From positions 1-25,027 of the forward strand of contig CAAGDE010000092.1 of NCBI GenBank assembly GCA_900768535.1: a stretch of DNA of 25,027 nt, in the 5' to 3' direction. A program made the position numbers and the translations under genes. The DNA comes from Clostridia bacterium. Lineage in GTDB: Bacteria; Bacillota; Clostridia; Oscillospirales; CAG-272. Below the pieces are notes generated by a model. That model saw only the letters and a program-made list of their open reading frames with translations. It was not told the DNA's origin and searched no databases. Below are positions 12,904 through 22,014 of the stretch, one piece after another (position 1 is the stretch's first letter; every line of letters starts with the position of its first letter).

Positions 12904-15795
12904 ATGAGCAAAAAAGCAAGAGCGCTGGGCGTGTTCCTTGCCCTCCTGCTTGCCCTGCCCGTGGTCTCCTGTGATTTCGGAGATCGCGGGCAGAGCGGTT
13001 CCGACACCGGGAGCGAAAGCCCGGTTCGGACGCAGGAGCCGACCGACTCAGGCGCAAATGAAACCAAAACAGAGCCGATTCCGGACGTGCCGGATGCGGG
13101 GGATGCCATGAAAATTACTGCTGAAGAATTACTGAAGCGGATTCGGAACGGGGAGATTGCCGAGAAAGGCAACTATGCCCTGACCGGAACAGAATATTTG
13201 ATTTTTGATTCGACCGATAACCGAAAGACCTACGATTTGCGCGGGGCAACGATTCGTGTTGCAACGCGGGACGGGGAGAGCGCTGTGACGCTGAAAAGCG
13301 TTCGGAATCTGACCCTGCAAAATTGCAATCTGGTTGTTACGGGTGATACCGCGCTGAAAACCGTCGGAGCAAGAGAATGCACGCTGACGGGAATTCATAT
13401 CTCCGGAGAAGCCAAAACAGGCTTTGCGTTGGACGGCAAGGTGAACACGCTGGACGGCGGCACTGTTTCCGGCTCTTACGGCACGGCTGTGCTGGCGAGC
13501 GGAGAGAACATCGGCGTTACCAACTGCACGCTGGAGGGTGCGACTGTCGGTATCCGCGATGAGAGCGCGGACGGATGCGTTGCGGAGAACAACATCCTCA
13601 AGGCTTGCAAGATCGGAATTGAAACCGCCGTGCCGAACACTGTAATCTGGTATAACACGATTACAGGTGGGGATTGCGGCATCAAAGCCTCGTTCAAGAA
13701 ATCCGAAATTTCTGCGGGTGAGGGTGACGGTTACAACATCCTTGCGGCAAAAAATAAGATTACCGATGCGAAAACATCCATTCAGTATGAGAATGTTTCC
13801 AACGGTGTCATTCTGCTTAACGAGGCAGAGACTGTCACCGCAAGCGGCTGTACCTATCTTTACGCAAACGAAAACAAGGTCACTGCATTCCTTGTGCTGA
13901 AGAACAACAACTACATGATTGCCAATGGCAACCGCGTGGGCAGTCTGACCGATGATGGCAACCAAAACAAGAACGGTGACAATGTAACGAAACTTGACGA
14001 ACGTCCCGAAGCAGGGGTCAACGAGGCACTTCAGCCGCATATCAACAGTGAACAGTTTGTCGGTATGAAGCGTAAGGCGGTTGTCCGCGGAATTTCGGAA
14101 TCCAAACAATTGAATGAATATCTTTTGGAAAGAATGGTTGATGATGCAACGGTAATTGTTCCTCCGGGAGCATATATTGGAGACGAGGTTGCACTTGAGG
14201 GTGTCAAAAATGTTACGGTATATGCCTATGGTGTGTTGGATGAACAGCCGACCCTGAATACCAGTTGCACTCGTTTCCTGAATTGTGAAGATATTACATT
14301 AAAGGGAATAACTTTTACTTATGCAATCTATCCGCATATTCAGGGAACCATTCTGAAGGTCAACGGTAGTGATGTGGAGTTTTTGCCCGATCCGGGGTAT
14401 AATAATGTTGTAAGTGGGATGCCAACCGGAAATTATTTTCGCCCGGGAGAAAAAACGACGGTTTGCGATTTTCCATCGTTCAGCCGTTCTACCTATAATT
14501 CTCAAACGGGAACCAACACCATTTATGGTGCGATGCACGCAGATAAGCCCGGAATGGCGTCGGCGGGGTATCGGATTGCTCTCAGGGGTGACTCCGGATT
14601 TGCAATGTACATGAAGTATTGCAGCGGATTCCAGATTGAAGATGTAACGGTACTGTCGTGCGGAACTTTCTCGGAATTTGATGTAGATAACGAGGTGGCA
14701 CCGGTTTTCCACCGCTATGCCGTTGTTTATGGTCCTGCGCCGGTACTGGATTCCGGAAAGGATTACAGCCGATACAATCAGTATGCCGAAATCGTAACAA
14801 CCGATTCTTACGGCAGAAAACGTTCCGCTTCTCCGATGTACACCACCTGCGATGCAACGCACAGCACAAACTCACGGGTCGGTTCAAGGACGATCAGCTG
14901 CCTCTTGGAGGGGATGAACGATGACGGCGGAAACATCAATGCGTATTACGGCTTGGCATCCGGCTTTGATTCTGCGATCAAAACGCTGACCTATACTACC
15001 TGCGATGTCAGAGGCTATCAGTTGCTTCCCGGTGCTTTCCGAGTAGGGGATGAAGTGTTGCTGTTTGACTGGAACGGCAAGTTCCTTGCGCAGACAATGG
15101 TCACCGAGGCAACAAAGGATGTCGGAAATCAAGAGTACACAATCAAGCTGAAAGAGAGTGTAACGCTTCCCTCCGGAATCAAGGTCGTTGTGCAAAATCT
15201 GGATGCTTCTGGCAGAGGTTTCCTGTGGGACAACGTGACGGTTCGCACCAATCAGGCAAACGGGGTCAGAGCAAAAGCATCAGGCGGCAAAATTGTCAAC
15301 TGCTTCTTTGACAATGTTCGTCATTGCGGTGTTTCGGTGGTTCCGGAATGGCAGGAGTGGCCGGAGGTTGGATTTGCAAGTGACCTTGAAATTCTGAATT
15401 GCGTGTTTGACGGAAACTCCCGTTCGGCGGCAATGTGGGATGACTGGAACTATTGGGCGATGGGCGCATCCATTCAGTTTGCCGGCGGCACAGGATCGAG
15501 TGATGTGGACTACTGTCTGCATCGGAATATCCGTATTTCGGGTAATGTGTTCCGCAATCGGTATTCCCGCTATCAGATTTCGCTTTCCGCAGTCCATAAT
15601 CTGGAACTGACAAACAACCGGTTTGAAGCGCCGCGCGCGGACGCAAGTCTGAATCCGGACGGTGCGCCGATTTTGGTTCGCGGCGGAAACGGAATCGTCA
15701 TCAGCGGAAATAGTTATTCGTCCGAGGTCAGATACCCGATTGAGAATCGGGACAATGCCGGTGCGAACATTACCGGAGACGATATCGAGAATTAA
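12904..15795 (+). CDS. Large right-handed beta-helix lipoprotein with GH110-like region (963 aa)
   Basis: Signal peptide with lipobox L-P-V-V-S-C23, then an acidic Ser/Thr/Pro linker to about residue 65. Residues 70-375 form a first beta-helix with repeated N-x-x-L/I-x-N-C strands. A second module starts about residue 395 and continues to the end. It carries G-M-N-D673-D674-G-G-N, an inserted small domain (F-R-V-G-D-E-V-L-L-F-D, about 705-760), then G-R-G-F-L-W-D-N-V-T-V and P-E-W-Q-E-W-P-E-V-G-F. The acidic pair followed by an inserted barrel and return to the helix resembles GH110 alpha-1,3-galactosidases, although the similarity is from memory. It could instead be another beta-helix glycosidase or a lyase. 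The ribosome binding site is weak. Around 14041-14700 the base composition drops markedly. Confidence 0.8.
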   Translation: MSKKARALGVFLALLLALPVVSCDFGDRGQSGSDTGSESPVRTQEPTDSGANETKTEPIPDVPDAGDAMKITAEELLKRIRNGEIAEKGNYALTGTEYLIFDSTDNRKTYDLRGATIRVATRDGESAVTLKSVRNLTLQNCNLVVTGDTALKTVGARECTLTGIHISGEAKTGFALDGKVNTLDGGTVSGSYGTAVLASGENIGVTNCTLEGATVGIRDESADGCVAENNILKACKIGIETAVPNTVIWYNTITGGDCGIKASFKKSEISAGEGDGYNILAAKNKITDAKTSIQYENVSNGVILLNEAETVTASGCTYLYANENKVTAFLVLKNNNYMIANGNRVGSLTDDGNQNKNGDNVTKLDERPEAGVNEALQPHINSEQFVGMKRKAVVRGISESKQLNEYLLERMVDDATVIVPPGAYIGDEVALEGVKNVTVYAYGVLDEQPTLNTSCTRFLNCEDITLKGITFTYAIYPHIQGTILKVNGSDVEFLPDPGYNNVVSGMPTGNYFRPGEKTTVCDFPSFSRSTYNSQTGTNTIYGAMHADKPGMASAGYRIALRGDSGFAMYMKYCSGFQIEDVTVLSCGTFSEFDVDNEVAPVFHRYAVVYGPAPVLDSGKDYSRYNQYAEIVTTDSYGRKRSASPMYTTCDATHSTNSRVGSRTISCLLEGMNDDGGNINAYYGLASGFDSAIKTLTYTTCDVRGYQLLPGAFRVGDEVLLFDWNGKFLAQTMVTEATKDVGNQEYTIKLKESVTLPSGIKVVVQNLDASGRGFLWDNVTVRTNQANGVRAKASGGKIVNCFFDNVRHCGVSVVPEWQEWPEVGFASDLEILNCVFDGNSRSAAMWDDWNYWAMGASIQFAGGTGSSDVDYCLHRNIRISGNVFRNRYSRYQISLSAVHNLELTNNRFEAPRADASLNPDGAPILVRGGNGIVISGNSYSSEVRYPIENRDNAGANITGDDIEN

Positions 15796-15799
15796 GAAG

Positions 15800-15844
15800 T
15801 GCCGACCGGGCTGATGCGTTTTGCCGTATCGGTTTCGGTCGGCA
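15800..15844 (+). other. 9-bp inverted repeat between the beta-helix lipoprotein and GH2 genes
   Basis: TGCCGACCG (15800-15808) is mirrored by CGGTCGGCA (15836-15844) with a 27-base centre. There is no T-run after it, so it may be an RNA processing or stabilising element separating the surface-protein and intracellular-enzyme halves of the operon. Confidence 0.4.
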
Positions 15845-15869
15845 TACCATTTGAAAAAGGGGATGCTGC

Positions 15870-18335
15870 ATGAGTAAAGTTTATTTGACGGCACCGTGGA
15901 CCGTTTCCGGTGAAAAATATGAAGATCTGCCCGCAACCGTTCCGGGCTGTGTTCACACCGACCTGCTTGCAAACGGGCTGTTGGAGGATCCGTTCTGGCG
16001 GGACAACAGCGCAAAATGCCAATGGATTGAAAATGAGGACTGGGTATACCGTTGCAGGTTCGATGCAAAAATCGGCGGTCGGGTCGAACTGGTCTTTGAG
16101 GGGTTGGACACTTACGCGGAGGTGATTCTCAACGGCAAAAGTCTTGGGCAAACCGATGATATGTTTCTCCCGCATTGCTTTGATGTGACCGATATCCTGC
16201 GGGAGCGGGACAATGATCTGCAAGTGAAATTTTTCTCTCCCATCAAGGCGGTGGAGGGGAAGCCGCGACTCCCCGCCTCCTTTACGCAGGAGCGAATCCA
16301 TTCCCGCCGCCTGCAATGCACCTACGGTTGGGACTGGGTAGATCGTTTTGTCACCTGCGGAATCTTCCGCCCGGTCTATCTGAATTATCGGAATGGGATT
16401 GATCTGGAAAATGTCTACATCCATACCGATCATATCGACGCATACGGTGCGGAGGTAACGGCGGAGTTCTTGTTCTCCGATTGCGAACCGGGCGCGCTTA
16501 CAACGGTTGAAATTCTTGATCCGGACGGCGCGACGGTAGCGAAAACGCAGTTTTATGCCGACCGTCCGCTGATGGTACGGCGGTTTGACATTACCGAGCC
16601 GAAGCTGTGGTTTCCGAACGGCTACGGCGAACAGCCGCTTTATCGGATGGCGGTGACGGTTGGAGAAAATCGGCATGAGGAAGCCTTTGGTATCCGTACC
16701 CTACGGATTCTGCAACTGCGTGACCGCGAAGGGAGCGCGGAGTGGAAGAAATCAGTTGCGCTTCAGGAAACGGAACACGGAAAGTGGAACAGTGAAAATA
16801 CCGAATTTTACGGCTTTTCGGTAATTGTCAACGGGATCAAGGTGTTCTGCATGGGCGGAAACTGGGTGCCGTGCGACCCGTTCCCGTCTGCCGAAAGCGA
16901 TGAGAAGATTGAGAGGTTGGTTGCGCAGGCAAAGGAAATGGGCGCGAATATGCTCCGCGTCTGGGGCGGCGGTCTGTTTGAAAAGAAGGCATTCTATGAT
17001 GCCTGTGACCGTGCGGGCATTCTGGTGACGCAGGACTTCCTGATGGCGTGCGGAAGCTATCCCGAAAAGGAGCAGTGGTTCATTGATGCGCTCCGTCGGG
17101 AATCGGAATTTGCCACAATCTATCTGCGCAATCATCCCTGCTTGGCTTGGTGGCATGGGGACAATGAGAACGCCGAAAAGGGAAGCGATGTTCTGCCGGA
17201 TTACCGCGGACGGGACAGCGCCCTGCGTGGAATTGCCGATGCGATTTACGCAAACGATTATACCCGCGCGTTCCTGCCGTCCAGTCCTTATGGCGGTGTG
17301 ACCTACGGTTCCATCAACAGTGGGACTGCGCACAATTCCAACTACATCGTGCTGATGTATAACTATTTCCATGAAACGGATCTTCACGACTATAAGGAAT
17401 ACATCGGGCAGTTCTCGGCGCGGTTTATTTCCGAGGAGCCGACCTTTGGTGCGGTTCCGAAACGGTCGATGCTGAAGTTCATGACGGAAGCCGACCTATA
17501 CGATGAAAGCGAGGAAATGCTCCGTTATCACACCAAGAGCAATCCCGCTTTGGCTCGGCATCTTTATGGAGATATTTGCGACCTGACGGAAAAAGTGCTC
17601 GGCGCATTCCGTAACGGACAGGATCGGCATTTCAAGTATCAGTATATCCAGTATGAATGGATTCGTCTTTGCTTTGAGCGCTGCCGCCGCGACCTCGGTT
17701 ATTGCAACGGCGAGGTGTTCTGGATGTTCGATGACTGTTGGCCTGCGGCGCTCGGTTGGTCGCTTGTGGATTACTACGGCGCGCCCAAAGCGGGGTACTA
17801 CAGCTTCCTGCACGGTGCCAAGCCGTTGTCCGCATCGGTGCTTCCGCAAGACGGAGCCTATCGGTTGTATATCAGCAATATCACCGGCGGGGCGAAAAAT
17901 TTTGCTGTGCAGGTAACCGTTATGCGCCTGACTGACGGACTCCCCGTGGAAACAACCTACACCTTCAGCGGCAGAGTGGACGCATACAGCGTCAGCGCGC
18001 GCCCGCTTGCACTCCCGATTCGGAACGGACAGCTTGTGGTGTGTGATATCAGCTATGCAGGCGGAACGGACAGATGCTTTTGGAAAAACGGGAAATTGGA
18101 GATTGTTCTGGCAGAAGGAATTGTAGAGGTTACAAATAAGACCGCGCACAGCGTGACCCTGCGGGCAAAATCCTATGTTCATGCGGTGTCGCTTGACGGG
18201 GACTGCCGCTATGCGGATAACTGGTTTTCGATGTTGGCAGGCGAGAAACGGACAGTGGATTTCACGCCGAATGACCCGAACGGCAATGTTGAGCCGGAGC
18301 TGACGGTCTACACGCTCAAAACGGAGGATATATGA
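15870..18335 (+). CDS. GH2 family beta-mannosidase-type glycosidase (821 aa)
   Basis: Retaining glycoside hydrolase of family 2, of the beta-mannosidase branch. An N-terminal sugar-binding-like domain begins with W-T-V-S-G and P-G-C-V-H-T-D-L-L. Next come the jelly-roll motif Y-G-W-D-W-V-D-R-F-V-T-C-G-I-F-R-P-V and the barrel with L-R-V-W-G-G-G-L-F-E and T-Q-D-F-L-M-A-C-G-S-Y-P. The likely acid/base is E433 in W-H-G-D-N-E-N (usually G-N-N-E), and the nucleophile E522 in F-I-S-E-E-P. Length fits the family. No signal peptide, so it is intracellular. ATG 15870 has AAAGGGG upstream, and its stop overlaps the GH78 start. It should remove beta-linked mannose, or possibly another beta sugar, from imported oligosaccharides. 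Confidence 0.9.
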   Translation: MSKVYLTAPWTVSGEKYEDLPATVPGCVHTDLLANGLLEDPFWRDNSAKCQWIENEDWVYRCRFDAKIGGRVELVFEGLDTYAEVILNGKSLGQTDDMFLPHCFDVTDILRERDNDLQVKFFSPIKAVEGKPRLPASFTQERIHSRRLQCTYGWDWVDRFVTCGIFRPVYLNYRNGIDLENVYIHTDHIDAYGAEVTAEFLFSDCEPGALTTVEILDPDGATVAKTQFYADRPLMVRRFDITEPKLWFPNGYGEQPLYRMAVTVGENRHEEAFGIRTLRILQLRDREGSAEWKKSVALQETEHGKWNSENTEFYGFSVIVNGIKVFCMGGNWVPCDPFPSAESDEKIERLVAQAKEMGANMLRVWGGGLFEKKAFYDACDRAGILVTQDFLMACGSYPEKEQWFIDALRRESEFATIYLRNHPCLAWWHGDNENAEKGSDVLPDYRGRDSALRGIADAIYANDYTRAFLPSSPYGGVTYGSINSGTAHNSNYIVLMYNYFHETDLHDYKEYIGQFSARFISEEPTFGAVPKRSMLKFMTEADLYDESEEMLRYHTKSNPALARHLYGDICDLTEKVLGAFRNGQDRHFKYQYIQYEWIRLCFERCRRDLGYCNGEVFWMFDDCWPAALGWSLVDYYGAPKAGYYSFLHGAKPLSASVLPQDGAYRLYISNITGGAKNFAVQVTVMRLTDGLPVETTYTFSGRVDAYSVSARPLALPIRNGQLVVCDISYAGGTDRCFWKNGKLEIVLAEGIVEVTNKTAHSVTLRAKSYVHAVSLDGDCRYADNWFSMLAGEKRTVDFTPNDPNGNVEPELTVYTLKTEDI

Positions 18336-20665
18336 CATTTTCCACCCGTTTTATCAAAGCCAATGACCGACTTTGCAATCTGTATGACCATGAACCCGCG
18401 CCGTATTTCAGACGGACCTTCGATCTCGGTTTTGTTCCCGATTCGGCGGAAATCGTGATTGCCGGATTGGGATTCTATGAGCTGACCGTCAACGGAACAA
18501 ATGTGACAAAAGGTCCGCTCGCACCGTATATCAACAATCCGGATGACCTGATTTTTTATGACCGATACGATTTGAAGGCGTATCTGTGCAAAGGAAAAAA
18601 CGCAATCGGAATCCTGCTTGGCAACGGAATGCGGAATGCCTGCGGCGGGTTTGTTTGGAATTATGATAAGGCGCAGTCGCGCGGACCGGTCTGCGTGGCG
18701 CTGAGATTGACGGCTTCGGGCGGGGGAGGGGCGTTGACCTTGGAAGCGGACGAGCAGTTCCGTACCCACCCGTCCCCGTTGACCTTCAACGATCTCCGTA
18801 TGGGATGCCGGTATGACGCGCGCATGGAAATCGACGGTTGGGATCTTCCCGATTTTGACGATTCCGATTGGACACCTGCGCAAAGCTGTCCGGCACCTGC
18901 CGGAATTCCAACGCTTTGCAATGCGGAACCGATTCGGGTTACCGAGGTGCGCCATCCGGTGTCTGTACAGCATTATGCGGAACTGCCGTTTGCATACCGT
19001 TCCACCGTTTCGGGTGCGGAGCCGTTTCCGCAATCGGTTCGGAAAAATGTCTGGGTTTACGATTTCGGTGTCAACGATGCGGGAATCACCGTTTTGCGCG
19101 TGAGGGGAAAAGCGGGACAGAAAATCACGGTTCGCCACGGGGAGTATCTTCAGGACGGAAAATTTTCGGAGACCACCACAATCTTTCTCAATCCGGAATT
19201 TGTGGATCGCTATCTGGACTATGGGCAATGCGATGAATACATCTGCCGAGGCGGGGAGGAAGTGTTTGTCCCGCGCTTTAAGTATGACGGCTTTCGCTAT
19301 GCCTATGTGGAGGGCTTGGAACCGGAGCAGGCAACGGCGGACGCGTTGGAATTCCATGTGCTGTCCTCCGGCTTTCCGGAGCGCGGGGGCTTTACCTCTT
19401 CTTCACCGGTTCTGAACCGACTGACGGAGATGACTGTTCGCTCCGACCGCTCCAATTTTCTGTACTTTCCGACCGACTGCCCGCACCGCGAAAAGAACGG
19501 TTGGACAGGAGATGCCTCCATGTCCGCCGAGCATATGCTGCTCCATATGCGGGCAGAGAACAGCCTGCGGGTTTGGTTGCGGAATATTTACCGCGCCCAA
19601 AACGAAGTCGGTGCGCTTCCGGGAATCGTTCCGACAGGCGGTTGGGGATACGGATGGGGCAACGGCCCCGCATGGGATTCGGTTATTTTCAATCTGCCGT
19701 ATGAGATTTACCGACACACGGGAGACAAAAGTGTGATTGCGGAGGCGGTACAACCGATGCTTCGGTATCTTGCCTATTCCGTTACACGCAGGGACGAAAA
19801 CGGGCTGTGCGCTTACGGCTTGGGCGATTGGGTCGATCCGCAGGATTGGTCGCACTGTAAAATTGCAGCCCCGCTGAAGGTGACCGACACGGTGATGCTC
19901 TCCATGTGCGCCCGCCGCGCGGCATTCCTGTTCCGACAAATCGGGCGGGGCGCAGAAGCGGACTATGCGGAACGGCTTGCGGATGAATATCGTCTTGCTG
20001 TGCGCAAAAACCTGATTGACTTTGAAACCATGACCGTTGCGGGAAATTGCCAGACTTCGCAGGTATTCGCCATAGCAACAGGAATGTTTGAGGATGCGGA
20101 ATTGCCTGCGGCGCAGGCGCGGCTGTTGACTATCATTCACCGCGACGGTGACGAAAATGCTTGCGGAATGATCGGGGTGCGGTATCTGTTCCATGTGCTC
20201 AACCGAATGGGGGAAGAAGAACTGGGCTATCGGATGCTGACCTCAGAAAAGCGCACCGGATACGGCGGTTGGGTCGCGCGCGGAATGACAACGCTTCAGG
20301 AGAATTTCTCCTATCCGGACGGCAGGGATGTCAACTCGCAGAATCATCATTTTCTCGGAGATATTCTCTCGGTGTTCATACAGGAGTATGCAGGACTGAA
20401 GCCGAACCCGACCGCAACCGACCCCGCCTCTTTTGAGGTTTCCCCAATCTTTGTACAGAACCTGTCTTCGGCTTCCGCAACCTACGAGGGAATTTACGGG
20501 AAAGCAGAGGTTGCATGGGAGCGACAGGCGGACAGAATTCAACTTACGATTCATGTCCCGAACGGGATGCACGGTACGATTCGACTGTCGGAGGGATATT
20601 CCGCATACGGTAATGGCTTGGAACTGACGGCAGGGAGTTATACAATCAAAATCAAGAAGGCTTAA
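18332..20665 (+). CDS. GH78 family alpha-L-rhamnosidase-type glycosidase (777 aa)
   Basis: Inverting alpha-L-rhamnosidase family. Beta-sandwich domains (residues 1-330, with R-R-T-F-D near residue 28 and G-x-Y-E-L-T-V-N-G) precede an (alpha/alpha)6 barrel. The family signature D382-C-P-H-R-E387-K-N-G-W-T-G-D supplies the likely general acid E387. The base is probably E657 in T-T-L-Q-E, where most relatives have T-T-L/V-W-E. Q-N-H-H-F-L-G-D matches the usual S-x-N-H-x-x-x-G stretch. No signal peptide, so intracellular. ATG 18332 overlaps the GH2 stop and has GGAGG at 18323-18327. It is expected to release rhamnose from imported oligosaccharides. No rhamnose catabolic genes (isomerase, kinase, aldolase) are in the window, so rhamnose must be handled elsewhere or the true substrate differs. 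Confidence 0.9.
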   Translation: MTFSTRFIKANDRLCNLYDHEPAPYFRRTFDLGFVPDSAEIVIAGLGFYELTVNGTNVTKGPLAPYINNPDDLIFYDRYDLKAYLCKGKNAIGILLGNGMRNACGGFVWNYDKAQSRGPVCVALRLTASGGGGALTLEADEQFRTHPSPLTFNDLRMGCRYDARMEIDGWDLPDFDDSDWTPAQSCPAPAGIPTLCNAEPIRVTEVRHPVSVQHYAELPFAYRSTVSGAEPFPQSVRKNVWVYDFGVNDAGITVLRVRGKAGQKITVRHGEYLQDGKFSETTTIFLNPEFVDRYLDYGQCDEYICRGGEEVFVPRFKYDGFRYAYVEGLEPEQATADALEFHVLSSGFPERGGFTSSSPVLNRLTEMTVRSDRSNFLYFPTDCPHREKNGWTGDASMSAEHMLLHMRAENSLRVWLRNIYRAQNEVGALPGIVPTGGWGYGWGNGPAWDSVIFNLPYEIYRHTGDKSVIAEAVQPMLRYLAYSVTRRDENGLCAYGLGDWVDPQDWSHCKIAAPLKVTDTVMLSMCARRAAFLFRQIGRGAEADYAERLADEYRLAVRKNLIDFETMTVAGNCQTSQVFAIATGMFEDAELPAAQARLLTIIHRDGDENACGMIGVRYLFHVLNRMGEEELGYRMLTSEKRTGYGGWVARGMTTLQENFSYPDGRDVNSQNHHFLGDILSVFIQEYAGLKPNPTATDPASFEVSPIFVQNLSSASATYEGIYGKAEVAWERQADRIQLTIHVPNGMHGTIRLSEGYSAYGNGLELTAGSYTIKIKKA

Positions 20666-20691
20666 ATAAAACTATTTTGGAGGAAACAGTT

Positions 20692-22011
20692 ATGAAAATC
20701 ACATTTATGGGTGCAGGAAGTACAGTCTTCGTCCGGAACGTCATCGGAGACACGATGATGTGCGATATCTTCCACGATGTCGAGGTTGCGCTGTATGATA
20801 TCGACGCAACGCGCCTGCAGGAATCGCACGAAATTCTGGAATCCATGAACCAAAACATCAATGAGGGGCGTGCGACAATCAAATCCTATCTCGGCGTGGA
20901 GAACCGCAAGGAAGCCCTGCGCGGCGCGGATTTCGTGGTCAACGCCATTCAGGTCGGTCTTTATGACCCCTGCACCATCATCGACTTTGAGGTCCCGAAG
21001 AAGTACGGATACCGTCAGACCATCGCGGATACCATGGGCATCGGCGGAATCTTCCGTGCCATGCGGACCATTCATGTGCTGAAGGGCTTTGCGCAGGACA
21101 TCGAGGAAGTCTGCCCCGATGCGTGGTTCCTCAACTACACTAACCCGATGGCAATGCTGACCGGATTCATGGGACGGTTTACCGGTGTGAAAACGGTTGG
21201 ACTTTGCCACAGTCAGCAGTATTGCGTGCCGCAGCTTTTGGAAAAGCTCGGTATGCCGCAGAAGGAATCGGATTGCCGCTATAAGATCGCGGGCATCAAC
21301 CATATGGCATGGCTGTTGGAGATTACCGACAAGGACGGCAACGACCTCTATCCCGAAATCAAGCGTCGCGCCAAGGAGAAGAACGCAACCGAAAAACATC
21401 CCGATATGGTGCGCTTTGATTACATCGACAAGCTTGGCTACTACTGCACCGAGAGCAGTGAACACAACGCGGAATACAATGCGTTCTACCTGAAAGCGGG
21501 ACGGGACGATCTGGTTGAAAAGTTCAACATTCCGCTTGACGAGTATCCGCGCCGCTGTATCGGTCAGATTAAAGGTTGGAAGGCAGAAAAGGAAAGACTG
21601 CATCAGGGCGGCGTTGTGGAGCATAAGCGCTCTGTGGAATATGCTTCGCATATCATGGAGGCAATTGTTACCAATGTGCCGTATAAAATCGGCGGGAATG
21701 TTATTAACCGCGGTATGATTACCAACCTGCCGTATGATGCCTGCGTTGAAGTCCCTTGCCTTGTTGACCGTAACGGAATTCAGCCGACCTATGTCGGTGC
21801 GCTCCCGCTCCAGTTGGCGGCTATGAACTCCTCCAACATTTATCCGCAAATGCTGACGATTGAGGCGGCTGTAACCGGCAAGCGCGAAACTTTGTATCAG
21901 GCGGCAATGATGGATCCGCATACCGGCGCGCAGCTCTCTACCGATGAGATCGTATCGCTTTGTAATGATCTGATCGAAGCGCACACCAATGCGGGATACC
22001 CGATTTTCTGA
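20692..22011 (+). CDS. GH4 family alpha-galactosidase (MelA-like), 439 aa
   Basis: NAD- and manganese-dependent glycosidase working by oxidation at C3 and elimination. The N-terminal Rossmann loop is G-A-G-S-T-V-F with acidic D-I-D after strand 2. The metal ligands are Cys172 in C-H-S-Q-Q and His204 in G-I-N-H-M-A-W. The C-H-S form and the long runs T-E-S-S-E-H-N-A-E-Y and D-R-N-G-I-Q-P-T-Y-V-G resemble Escherichia coli MelA, favouring alpha-galactosidase over the alpha-glucosidase, 6-phospho or glucuronidase branches. The frame opens at 20677, but ATG 20692 is chosen: GGAGGAA (20679-20685) lies just upstream and the family starts M-K-I-T-F. It is soluble and cytoplasmic. The ROK gene follows three bases after its stop. 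Confidence 0.92.
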   Translation: MKITFMGAGSTVFVRNVIGDTMMCDIFHDVEVALYDIDATRLQESHEILESMNQNINEGRATIKSYLGVENRKEALRGADFVVNAIQVGLYDPCTIIDFEVPKKYGYRQTIADTMGIGGIFRAMRTIHVLKGFAQDIEEVCPDAWFLNYTNPMAMLTGFMGRFTGVKTVGLCHSQQYCVPQLLEKLGMPQKESDCRYKIAGINHMAWLLEITDKDGNDLYPEIKRRAKEKNATEKHPDMVRFDYIDKLGYYCTESSEHNAEYNAFYLKAGRDDLVEKFNIPLDEYPRRCIGQIKGWKAEKERLHQGGVVEHKRSVEYASHIMEAIVTNVPYKIGGNVINRGMITNLPYDACVEVPCLVDRNGIQPTYVGALPLQLAAMNSSNIYPQMLTIEAAVTGKRETLYQAAMMDPHTGAQLSTDEIVSLCNDLIEAHTNAGYPIF

Positions 22012-22014
22012 TCC

